Source: Chamaea fasciata (Eukaryota; Chordata; Aves; Passeriformes; Sylviidae). Taken from it: a stretch of 64,000 bases of DNA. The stretch's first letter is position 1. The number at the start of each line of letters is the position of its first letter. Where the stretch lies: assembly GCA_029207755.1 (NCBI GenBank), contig JARCOQ010000003.1, positions 868,001 to 932,000 of the forward strand, in the 5' to 3' direction. Shown here piece after piece: positions 1-11,859 of this stretch. A model generated the notes under the pieces. It saw only the letters and a program-made list of their open reading frames with translations, had not been told where the DNA came from and did no database searches. The position numbers and the translations under genes are program-made.

Positions 1-3000
1 GAGCGAGGTTCTGGAAGGTGTCGTCCTCGTAGGGGCCTGGCATGGTGAAAACCTCCCCAGGGTAGTCAAACTCTTCGTAGCTGGGGGCAAAGTTCCTGGC
101 GTCCTGCAGCAGCTCCACGGAGGTCCTGATGGCTCTCTCGGCGTTCCCCACCGCGTCGGCCGGCGGCGCCTCATACTCCATCTCGGGGATGGACTGCAAG
201 GGGGCTGTCAGGGCCTTGAGCTCCTGCTCCGTCAGCTGAGAGGAGGCAAGGATGTTCTCCGGCCTCTCGTGTTTCCTGCTCTCCATCTCCCAGTCCGGGG
301 GCTTCACAGCCTGGATGTTCTCCATCACGGTTGGCTGCGGTTTCTTCATCTGCGGCATCAAATGCCTGAAAAGTAAAGACCAAAACAAAACCAGACAGAA
401 GTGGAATACTAAAGGATGACAGAGACAGCCTGACAAATCCCCCCCACCCTTCACTCCCCCAGCCCTGTTGTGTTGATTTTATGGCTGAAAGGTACTCTCC
501 CGTCTGAGAGAACAGTAACAGAGGTGTCTCTTACAGAAACTGCCTGGCTGGTTAGGAGGACCAAACTCAGAGAGACAGAACTGCTTATACAGTAGCTTTG
601 GCTGACTTTTGTACTCTACAGCATGAAATGCATAGAAACTGAGGTGAGAGGCCAACTGCTCCATCTCTCTCCTGTTCCTCTGCATTTCAGATTTTAACTT
701 TCCTTCTCTCTCTGTAGTGTAGGAGCTGTGCCTCGCTTTCCTGTGGTCTGGATGTCTTTTCAGGTGGACTGGATTTCTCTTTTGAGTAAGGTGACTCTGT
801 CCCCAAAATGTGTCAGGAGTACTTGGAGGGCTCCTACCCTCCCTGTGTTCCAGCTGAGTCTTCAGCTCAGGATCATCTCCCTGCTCTGAGACCTTGGTCC
901 TGTTCCCCAGCTCTTGTAATGTTGACAGTGAATAATGCAGAGTGTTACTGTGCACACCCCTGTCAGGCCTAAACAAATTCATGTCCTCCCTAGAACATTC
1001 CCTGCTCGTGAACCACACAGCAGGGGATAGCAGGATGGAGCCAGCCCCCCATCTCTCGTCCCGTATACCGGGAGTGGTTTTGGGAATGACAGCCTGCAGC
1101 TGCCTGGTGTCACTGGTGTGGGTGAGCAGAGGGTTCTCAGCCTACTTTGAAAGCTGCCCACGAGGACAACAGGCTTACGGGGTGGTTGTGCCAGAGGAAG
1201 GAGCTGCTGGGAATGACTGGATGGCCTCTTCGGTGTGGATGCCACTGTCCCGCATTGATGCCGCGCTGGGTGTTGGAGAAACCTCCTGGCTTGTGCACTG
1301 GGACGTGAGACCTTTGTACAGCTTCACCAGGGATGACCTGAGGGAGGAGAAATCCATCGTCGGGCTAAGAAATAAGGCAGGGAATGAGCACGAGCGTGGA
1401 GAATCACAGACAACAGGGCTGGGAGGGACCTCAATATTCCCATTCACCTGTGCCCACCCCAAGGAGGAGCCTGTTCCACCTCGCCTGCTCCAGCCAGCAG
1501 GGCATCCTGCTTTCTCTGGTGCTCTGAACACCTCTCCTGATAGCAGTCCCTCCCCAGCAATCTGCTCCACCCTCCATACTTGGAAGCATCCCTTGAAATC
1601 TGATCTTGTCCTGCTCCTCGGGTAAACCATCACAAGGAGCAAAGGCGACCAGATTCTGATTTTAGTAAAAAAGTCTTGGTTTCAAGGAATTGTTCTGAAC
1701 TGCAACTTGAGATTCTACATTCAGGGTCATTTCTGTCATAGTTCATCTCCAAAGGTGATGGGAGGCTTTTGTTTCTCCCACCTCCTCCCCCAGTGAAACA
1801 AGAACCATTCTTTTGGAGTCTCAGCCCTTAAGGAAAACAGTCCTCGCCCTCCCCAGCGCCTGGAGCTGCCAGAGCTAAAGCCCCATGTGTTTTCCCACTG
1901 GGGAGTGACTTTGCCACCAGCTTAAGGAATCAAACGATCCCATGAAACGTGTGGCTGCTATGTCTAGAAGGATTTAGAAGCCATTTTTCTTTCACTCTCA
2001 GAGTTAGGCAGAAGGGCCCACCCCAAAACTAACCCCAGTTTGGAGGGCAAATAGCAGCAGTGATTCTTCTCCAGCATTCAGGTGCAAACGGGTTTGTTTT
2101 ATTTCAACAGAGCAATGTGCCTGTTGATCTTGCCTGGACCTAAACCCCCTGTTTGCCAGGCTTCCCCCAGCCCTCCCTGCCCTGGTGACAAGAGAGAATG
2201 TGCTGATGTTGTGCTTACTTCTTCAGCTTTTTCCTCTTCTGTATCAGCAGGTCTTCGTTGCACTGGAAGAGGAGGCTGTAGTGTGAGATGAAAACGCGGA
2301 GGCGCTGCACACACACCAGCAGCAGGTAATAGTCAGGGTGCTCCTGCTCCGTGAACTTGAGGACATTCTGAGGCACAGAGGAGAGCAGGCTGTTTGCAGG
2401 CTGTGCTGCCCCTTTCTGGGGAGAAGGCACTGTTGGAGCCATGGCTTAGGGCTCCTGGCACTGCCCTGGGGGAGCTTTGCTGGGCACCATCAGTGTCTGA
2501 GGGACTTGGCTGCGGCCTGCCTCCCGCTGCTCCAGTGCTAAAGCACATGGAGCCACTGTACATGTACTCATGGGATGTGTGGGTGAGGCACTGCTTGGCT
2601 TTAGCTTTGGGTGAACAAACCAGTGTTTTGACTTTCTGGGGCTTGCTTTCTGTGTGTTTGCCTTGTCTGAAATGCTTCAGTGCAATTCAGGTAAGCCTTC
2701 TGTGAAGCAGAACCCTTTTTATCAGCCATCTCTCTGTAGGACGGGTTGTTGGGCCCTAGGAGCCCTCTCAGATGTGTCCCATCTCTGGCCTCCTCTTTTC
2801 CCAGAGCAGAAGGCAGCAGAGCCTTTGGCTTCCCAGGGGACAAAAGCTGTTTCTGTCAGGTCAATTGGAGAAACTGGCAAATATAAGCAAGCCTGATGTG
2901 AAAAAGGTGAAACTTAACCTGTTGTTAGCTGGCTTTCCCTTTCAAAGTTGAGGTTTTTTTCTTCAAAGAACCCACTGGGCTTGTCAGTACCTGTACAGGC

Positions 3001-6000
3001 CCAAATACCTGCTCCAAGTGTCACCTGATGTAATAAGAGTTCAACAACACAGATCCCACCCTGGGGCCATACCTGGAGATGAATAAGGTATTCAGGGATT
3101 CGCTGGACTATATGAAAGAACAGAATGTAGAGGTCGGACTTGATTTCTTCTTCTACCTGAAAGAGATAAAATGACTTAAGAGACTTTTCCACCCATGAAA
3201 CACGTCTCCTTCCAGATGGTTCTGTGGTTTAATGAGTGGTTTTGCCGTAAGGAGTTACAGCAATTCACAGGGGCACACCAGGCATGTAGCTTGGGGATTA
3301 TCTACTAGGGACACTCAGCCTAATTAAGTAGGGGAGTGCACTAGTTAAGATTCAGTGAAACCCCAAGAAGACACTGTTGTTCAGAAGGAAGTTCTTAGTT
3401 TAGGCTCAAATTAATTGAACAAAAAGAGATTGACTTCTAAATTTAAATATCTTGGAAGCAAGCCAATGCGGTGCAGTTATTGCACTTTAAACTATCTTTA
3501 TATTTAGCTTTCCAAGTTTTAAACCAAGAACCCAGGACCAAATAGCTGGAGCTGAAAGTGAAGACTCTGTTCTCCATGAAGAACTTTTTGGATGAGTCTT
3601 CCATTTTCCAGGAGACAGTTCCTGGAAAAGGTCTGGATAGCATGTGCATAGGCAAGCTTTTGGGAGGTGTAATCTGAGAGATTGCTTCATGGCACAGCAG
3701 AAAAGCAGCTTTGGTTTCAGACAGTGAGGAAGGTGTTAAATCTGCCTTTGGTAGGTGCCAGGTAGAGCAGCAACCTCCAGGAAACAGAAGAGGATTGGCA
3801 GGAGAGTCCTGTCATGGGTAGGAGTAACAGGAAGAGTTCCAGGCCTGCGTGTTGCCATTACTGCCTGGGGAGCAGGCAGGAAGTTTTACCTCCTTCAGGA
3901 TCACCACGTGGATCAGAGAGATGCATTCTGGCAGGTCCCTCAGGTAAGCAACGTAGTAGTCCAGGAAATTATTCTTACAAAAGAGAAAGAGGAAAAGAAC
4001 AAACAAACTTAACAGAGATTTTCGGTCACAGAGCCAGCCCAAGCGTTGATTCCCCACCATCACTGCTGGAAGGTCAGCAGTGCAGCAGAGCTGCTCTTTC
4101 ACTCCTTCAGGGCTTGGAACTTCTCAGGAAAGAGAGGTTCTTCCTTCTGTTTTATAAAATGTGTTCAGCTGTTGAGCACAGTGTGTAAAGCTTCACTGCA
4201 GGTGGGGAGGGGTAGAGAGGCTGGGCAGTAAGAGGCTGTTCTTATCCGAGACTCTTAAAATTTATAAAGTATCAGATGAGTTTTTACACATCCTTGCTGC
4301 TCGCCAGGGTAACAAACCACGTGGGCCTCTGCCTGCCCAGCTGCTTGTCAGCACTCTGAGCAGGGTGTGTTGGGGAGGGCAGCATCGGAACCACTCTCTT
4401 TTCACACCCTCACTGGAAATGCAGCCATTCAGGTTTCAAGGCTCACCTGTGGCTCCTGCGAGCAGGTCTGGGTCTCATGCAGGTTATGGAGCTGTGCTGT
4501 GAGGCTGTTTGCCCACAGGTGGGATCCCTGAACAACAAAGGGGCTGCCATGCCCCAGGACTTGCTGAAAGGCCTGGCCCTTCAGGCACAGCTGCACAGCC
4601 CAGCCCCTCTGCTGCAAGGTGTCTCAGTCCATCCGTGCCTCAGCAAAACGTCACGAATCTCCAGAAGGTTCTGGAGAGGTCTTTAACATACCTCATCATT
4701 TGTCAGCTTCAGGAAGATGTCTCCCAGGATCCCTTGTCTTGGCCAGCTCAGGACCCTCTCCTGGAGGGCGTGCAGTAAATCCACGTGCTGCTGCACCAGG
4801 AACCTCAGAGAGTTGGGGAAAAAGCTGCCAGGAGACCAAAGCAGCCTGGTCACACAGGGCAAACCTCATCCCTGACAAGTGAGCTCTGCTGAAGGGGGCA
4901 TTCCTGGGTGCTCAGCACAGCCTTGCACACCTATCACTGACTGTTACACCTGTGACTGCTGCTATAGTGCAGGTGTTACTAACTCCTGTGCTTGGAATCC
5001 TGCCTGCATCAGGGGATCCTGTTTTAGCTGCTGTGCACATGCAAGTACCCTCTCCGGCTGGCTATTCAGAAAGTGTTTTGAAAGCTCCTTAGGCCTTCCT
5101 TGCAATGCAGTGAGCAGCTGACCAGAACCAGCAGCACTAAAAAGCCCCAGGCAATGCTGCTGTGGCTGATGTTGCAGGACCATGGCCCTGAGCCATCCCT
5201 CTGAGAGCCTGCCCAGCTTTCTGTGTTGTCCCATCTCTCAGGCCCTTTGATGAGACAACCCAGTGATGCAGAGCTGGTCAAAATGTGCTACTGCCTTTCT
5301 GCCACTTCACACTGATTTCACCCGCAGTCAGAATGAAGACGGTGGGCAAGATGCAGGGGACAGGCAGGAACGTCTTTAATGACTGCAAAAACCTCCCAGT
5401 GCCTCTAGTTTTCAACTGGAAATAAACGAAGTGTTCAAAGATCTCTGTGTGGATGTAAGAAAAGTGTGTGAGGGGATGATGCAGAAGTAATACTGACTGA
5501 AGAACACTCCCCCAAAGACACAGAGCACATGGCATCAAATACCTTCTCTCTTTGGTGCTTCTTTTCACGTCTGGCCCTTGCAGCGTGGCCTTGATCTTCA
5601 GGATCAGGGAAAGGTTGATCACATACTTCCTTTCTGACTCCAGCAGCTCCAAGGCGATGTTCTGCCTTTTGGCTTCCGGAAGATAATGGTTAAGTTTAAA
5701 AACAAGAAAATACTGACCTCAAGGACAGCTGCGTGTTAGACTGAAAGTGACCATGAAAGGAGAAACTTGTTTAAAAGTGACACCAATGTCTCTTCTTTTT
5801 GTGTGTTCTTTACCCAAAATGTTAAACCCCAGCCTGATGCTACAGCACGCCCCAGACACGACCAGAGCCTCAGTTTGCTAAGAAAGCTCCAAAGCAGAGG
5901 TGTTTCCCCCATGAATACCACATTTTTCTAAGAACAACAAAACAAGAATGCAAAGGCAAAACAACTCCTATCAGAGTTTCCCATCCTGAAGAATCCCTGC

Positions 6001-9000
6001 AGAATGAGAAGTTGTGTTTTTCACCCACTTAAGCAACTATGCTGCTGCAATCCCATCAGTACTCTGAAGCTGACAGGTCGTGGAAAGGAGAAGGGCTGTC
6101 CTGGCTACAGGGTGGTTCTGGCAGTCACACAGCCCAACAAATACCAAGGCCAGAGGTCTTTGTAGCCCTGAGAGATTCCCCCTGGCAGCAGAAACTGGCC
6201 TGAGTGTCTCCCTCCATGGATGCTGATCCCCAGCCAGCTCACACCAGCCTTGAGCCTCTCTAGCCAGAGTTTTCTGTTCCTTACCAGCCAGAGAGGGTTC
6301 ACATATTATGTTGTCTGCTGAGCTGTATCTGCTTTGGCCCATGTCCTTCCCTCTCTCTGGTTGCTCTTTGGAAATGTACTCATCTCCCCAGTCCTTGGTG
6401 TCCTTGGGCTGTTTCCATACTGTTGATGGCAGGTGCATTTTTGACTGCCCCTCTGGTGCCAGGGAAGGCTTGAGGCTGTCATCTGTCTCTAGGGCTGCTC
6501 CTGCAATGACAAACAGGTCTATGGACTGACATCTCAGCCTCTCTCTGACAGGGCATGCAGCTAAGCTGTGTTTCCGTCCATCTGAAGCACGGGAAGGTGA
6601 ATTTGGGGCGTCACTTGTTCTTCACAAGGGCTGTAGCCTTGTCGAGTTAATTTACAAGGGAAGTACAGTTGGTGAGCTCTTCAGCAGAGCAAGGTTTGCA
6701 CTCTTCCCGCGTTTATTTTCAAGCCAGTTAAGATCCAAGATTAGACATATGTTAGAGAAGAAGCATCACCATCTCTTCCCAAGTGGGAAAAGTGGTGTTC
6801 TCACTATTCCTTGTCACATCAGGAAGCTTCAGTTCTTCCTTTCTGCAAAAGCACTTAGAATCTAAGAAAGCAACAGCAGAAAGGCTTTCTCTGCCGAATC
6901 CTTGGCACTGACCGTCAGAGACACTTCAGGGACACAGGTTTGCCCTCATCTCTCAACTGCAGGTAGAAAATGGAGGCACATGGCAGAGTGAAAGGCATCC
7001 CAGTGAAATGCCTTCCCTGAAAGCATTTCCTCAGTGCAGTAAAGCAAGCACTCTAATTGAATCGTTGTCCTGCTGTCTTTGGATGTTTGATATTTTCTTA
7101 CCTGGGCCTGCTATGACTTTCACACCTCCTTCTGCCATGGGCATGATCCTGGTGTCAGACACTGTTGAAGAACAAAGGGAACTTTAGCAACAGAAGGCAA
7201 CTGTAGAGCTTGTTTCCTCCTGCCAAGCCCTGTCAGGAGGGTTAAATCCTCTGGCACAGTTTTCCTATGAAAGCCCCTCTTTTGGACTCTGCAGTAAGGA
7301 GGATCTTTACTGCTGCGCTCTTGTCCCAGTCTGTGTTTCAGTGGCACCTGCAGGCAGACACTGTGGGGTCCCTGCCGTGCTCAGTGCTGTGAGACTGCAG
7401 AGGAACCTGGGCAGTCTTGGCTTCCCTTGGCATGTTGGGTGGAAAATACTCCACACAGAACGGAGAGAGTGGAGACCTGGCACAGATACAGGGCTGCCAT
7501 TCCGAGTGGGAAGGAGCTCACTGAAGAGCAGAGGGGTGAGACTGGAAAGAAAGGAGCAGTGGGTGAGGAAGGTGGCTGTGCAAGGGGGGTGTGAAGGAGA
7601 GGGCTGACACGCCACCTCAAAGTGTAGGGCAGAGGAGGGCCACAGCTGGCAGGTTCTGAGCACAGCAGAGTAGAAAACAGCACGTGGTTTTTCATCTAAT
7701 CTCTGCCTTTGTTGACATTTTAAACGAATATGTTTTTATTATCTTCCTATCTGAACAGCAAGAGAGTGATAGACCAGCTTAGAGCCCCAAACTTAATTAC
7801 AGAATGAAAGGCTCTGGTCCATCACCTTTTCTTTGATTCCAACTTCCAAGTGCTTGGCAGTTGACAGTGTTTTCCTCACCAAGGTGTGATCCTCCTTCCC
7901 GTGCCCTGCTCCCTCACACAGAAACAAAACCAGGGTTTTTATCAAGAGCCCCCATTTGGTTCTGTATCTGTGCCACTGGCACGCAGGAGTGAAGATCCAG
8001 CCTGCATCCCTCTCCTTGGAGGAGGCAAGAAATGGCTGTTGGGACCATTGTGTTCACAAAGTAAATACTTCCTGAACCCAGGTTACCCCAGGGATGTCTT
8101 TCTGATTTTTTTCTTTCCTGAGGAAGGCCCTGCATTTGCCTGTTGTGTTCCTTACCTTTTTCATAAGTCACGTTGTGTAAAAGACTGGTGAAATCTTCAT
8201 TAATCAGCACAGGCTCTGGGAGGTTGATGGATCGAAATGGGCTGCCCTGGAGAGGTGTGGGCACTGTCTGTGAGCTGTGGTCATCCTTCTGTGCTCTTCT
8301 GCACAAACACAAACAACGAGGTGGTTGGAAAGTCTGAATGCTACAGGTGAAGCTCCTACACTACATTTGTGGCCAACACTGGCAGAAATAGGACAACTCT
8401 AGCAGAGACCAGGAAAGGAGCTGGCTTTGATGGAATTGGCAGTTCATGAATGGAACTGGAGTGTTCTGGAAATAACTTCCAGTGGCTATAGGAGAAGGTT
8501 ATTTCAGATCTATTCTTTTGCAGAGCATATTTCATCTAATTAAATAGCTTAATTAGCTGAGGGGCTAGCCTAGATTTGCAAAGTGTTTGCATCAAGGCAG
8601 CTGTATAGACTCACGATCAAAACCCTGTTTTCAGAAGGAGGCTAATTAGGACCAAGCTGGACAACCATGTGCTCCATCACAGCATCCGTGTGGCCCAGCA
8701 GTGTGCAAACACTCTGTGACTCTGCTCAGAGGAGAAGAGGCTGGTGACAGGAAAGCAGAGCATGGCTGCACCATCAGGGCTCAGTGGGCTTCCCCTTCAA
8801 GCTTGGAAGGGGAGATTGCAATGTGTGCAAGGTCTGAATGGTGGAGCCTTCTGCCTTTCAACAGCCCCAGCATGTCTTTAGTGGGTGTCTGTTCCACCAG
8901 GGCCTGGTTCTCCAGGGAGCTGCTGGGGCTTGTTTTGCTGTTGGAATCACAGTGAGGTGTTAGGATTTTTCTTCTGCCTTTGCTCTGTGGGGCGTGTGTC

Positions 9001-10873
9001 TAAAATCCTGGGGTGAACTGAAGCATTTCTCATCGTACACAGGGTTGATACACATGTCCAGCCAGGGAAAAAATGAAGAAATTATGCTCTACGGAAAGGA
9101 ACAAAATAGCCAGCACTGCTAATTAGCGTTTTCAGCAGCCTGGAGTTTGGGCCCTTACTTAGCTTTCATTTTCCGTGATTCCCGCCGCTTCTCTTGCTGC
9201 AGCTGCTCAATTTTCTGTTGCATTTCCTCCTGCTTGGCACTGATTTCTTCAATCATTGACTTTGCATCGCTGAGCTCCTCCTGAGGAACAGGCAAAAAAA
9301 AAAGCACAGCATTGCCAGGCTGCCCATCAGCCCCAGGTGGCACAGCTCTGAATGCTGGCTGGTGTGCCCCAAAGGCGCTTCAGGGTGCTGTGGGCATTGG
9401 GCTTCAGGGCTTCAGCCAGCACCAGCTGAAAGCACTGGGAGGACTCCTGCCCTGAATGGCATTTGGAGGTGGACCTCAGGGAGCATTTCCCTCTGCAGTT
9501 TCCCAGCATGGGTATTCACATGTTGCACTTGGTTCAGATCCCAGTGTGAGCACTCACGTGTGTAAGCTTTTGCCAGTCAGGCCGTGGATCTGGCCTTTTG
9601 GCCTGGTTTCCTAAGGAAATGAGACCCTCCATATCCTCTCTCAAGCTGTTCCAGCCAAGCCTCATTCAGACGTAGAGCTCTGCTGCATGAAGTTCCTGCA
9701 GATTTCATGAGGGTGAGCAGCAGGGTTGAGGAGAAATACTCAGGAGTTTCATGTAAACCAAAGGATTTTCCCTAAGCAAGGAGGTGGCTGCCCTGGGAGC
9801 TCAGTGTTTGAATAGCCAACATGGGCATGAGGCAGAGGGAGAGCAGCCTCTGCCCCTTCTGCTGCTCGCATAATTCTGCGTATCTGCATTTTCAATCCCC
9901 TTTTCTCCTCTGACAATGCCCTGGGTGACCCTGTGTCTGGTTGCTCTGAGACCTAACCCATATGCCTTTGCCCTTTTTGTTGTCTCCCTTGCTTCTCTGG
10001 CACCAAGGGCTCCTTTTGCCTGGTGCCATCTGTCTCCCTGTCACAGGGGTAGTAATGGCCTTTTGCAGCAAGCAGCCCTCCTTAACTTCACAAGGAATTA
10101 TTGACTCAGCAAAACCCCATGGGGAAAATCTGCAATAAAAACAATAAAAGAGTTCCTCTGCCTGCCTCGTCATCCACTCTCTGCATGGAGACGCTGGCTG
10201 GTCTAAAGTGTACACCAAGCCTTCTTGCTAGGCTGTCTCTGCAGCCCTTTGTCTTTATCCTCTTGGGCCAGATCAAACCAGGCAGCCCTTCCTCCCAGCC
10301 ATGTGGAAATGCCACTTCAAAAGGCTTTAGGGTTGTGTGTTAATCTGGTGCTCCCCAGTGGCTTTGGTTCCTGCAGGAAATGCAGGAGACCTGCCCCAGG
10401 GAGAGGTGTGGGCCGGTGGCCCAGCAGTGAACAGCCACAAACCCTCGGCATGTGCAGCCCAGAGCAAGGGTGCTGGTGCCCAGGTAACTCGGCACTCACG
10501 GCCAGTCAAGAAAGGTAAACAGGCCAGAGCATGGCTTACTTTTGAGTTGGAGCAGTCAGGGGAGAGCCAAAGGCAAGGGAATTACCCCAGTGTATCCCAA
10601 ACAATTGCCTGCTCCTTTTCCCTGCAAACAGGAAATGCTGATGGAGGCAAAGGCTTCCCTCTGCAACACAAGGAACGCGTGCAGCCTCCCCACAGGTCAC
10701 ACTCCTACCTTGAACGTGTTGAGGGAATTCTTCATCTCAGCCACCTTCTCTTCCATGGCACAGCGGCAGCTCTTGACCTTCTCTTCCAGGGCATACTCTC
10801 CATGCTGGATCCGTGACAGCTCCTGCATTGCTTCTGTGAAACCTGCCTTCAGCTCAGAGGCCAGTGCCTGCAA
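1..10873 (-). CDS. ARHGEF33: ARHGEF33, Rho guanine nucleotide exchange factor 33 (3' end beyond window)
   Basis: Predicted Dbl-family exchange factor acting on Rho GTPases. Coding exons, read 5' to 3' on the minus strand: 10873-10709, 9280-9159, 8298-8156, 7161-7102, 6500-6285, 5672-5543, 4824-4692, 3973-3890, 3156-3073, 2367-2219, 1337-1179, 365-<1. All have AG/GT borders and their phases join into one open frame. The first two encode a coiled coil (LQALASELKAGFTEAMQEL..., EEMQQKIEQLQQEKRRES). The DH domain starts in 5672-5543 (LELLESERKYVINLSLILK) and continues through LRFLVQQHVDLLHALQERV, NNFLDYYVAYLRDLPECISL, FFHIVQRIPEYLIHLQ and VLKFTEQEHPDYYLLL, ending with a basic KRKKLKK stretch. I see no PH domain, in keeping with my recollection of the family member. 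Exons 1337-1179 and 365-1 encode a Ser/Pro-rich tail and a linker, unfinished at the left edge. Orthology rests on remembered similarity to vertebrate ARHGEF33 across all exons. The first coding exon was not found. Confidence 0.93.
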
Positions 10874-11749
10874 CTACAGCAACCACACACACGGTGGCTT
10901 CAGTCCCTCCTCCAAGGCTCAGGTGTTTGTGTTCCCGAGGGTCACAAAGGCTGGGTGGAACCCATCCTGTAAGGCGCTGTCCTCTTTCTGCTCCTCCTTT
11001 CCTTGCGGGGAAACATGGGGAGAGGTTTGGCCCCTGCTGCAGCCTCAGTACAGAGGAGGAGGTGTTTGCCTTGGGCAACCAGTGTGCCCCTCTTTTAGAC
11101 TTTTTTAAAAAACTTTTTTGAGGTTTTTCCAGGCTCCCTGGCCGTTTGCAGCCTGTCAGCCTGTAGTAGGAGAGGACAGCCTGAAACATGCCAAGAAGGT
11201 TCTGCTGCAGTAACAGCAGCCGGATTATTAATCTCCAAAGCAGCCGAGCAATCAAGAACGTGTCTGGTTTTGAGCGAGTCCTCCTCCCACACGTGCTCGT
11301 GGGGCCGGTGCTCTCCCCACACACATCCAGCCCCTCGCTCTCCAAGGGCTCTGGAGAAGCTGTGTCCTTTGCCACGGCTCTTTCCGTGGAAGGAAGCAGC
11401 TCTAACTTGTGCTGGGGAGGGAAGAGGAGGTTTTCCCCTGGCATCCAGTGACGCTGTGCCCCCTGTCTCTGTGTTCTGTCCCTAGAGGCCCTGGTGCTGC
11501 TGGAAGAGCTCACCACCTAAGCTGGAGGCAAGCAGTGATAGCCGGGTGAAGCAGGAGATGGACTGGGCCAAGCCAGGCTGGCAGAGCAAGCAGACAAGGC
11601 AGGTGGAGGTGGGCAGCGAGGGGGTCGGCGGCTGGCAGGGGGCTGAGCAGGGAACCCCTCTGGGGAGCAGCCGGGGCTGGCGCCCCTGGGCTGCACACAG
11701 CCCACAGCGAGGTCGCGGCCCAAGGCGCTTCGGCACCGAGGAGTTTTAC

Positions 11750-11853
11750 CTTTACCACAGAAATTCGGCCTAACATCTGGTTATAAACTGAGTCCACAAC
11801 GGGAGCACTGGTGGTAAGCGGAGAGCCACCCCGGGAGCTCAGGCGCTTGGGTC
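11750..11853 (-). CDS. ARHGEF33: Candidate upstream coding exon of ARHGEF33
   Basis: On the minus strand a pyrimidine-rich tract ending ATTTGCAG precedes an open 104-nt exon that closes with AAG|GTAAAAC. It reads PKRLSSRGGSPLTTSAPVV then DSVYNQMLGRISVVK and would join in phase to the next downstream exon (LQALASELKAGF at 10873). Splice signals and phase are good. The peptide, however, does not resemble the short N-terminus I recall for mammalian ARHGEF33, so this may be an alternative or lineage-specific exon, or a chance ORF. Confidence 0.38.
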
Positions 11854-11859
11854 CTGCAA

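Noticed and set aside
942..1625. 227-codon plus-strand frame
   Set aside because: Overlaps an ARHGEF33 exon in antisense and has no recognisable motif.
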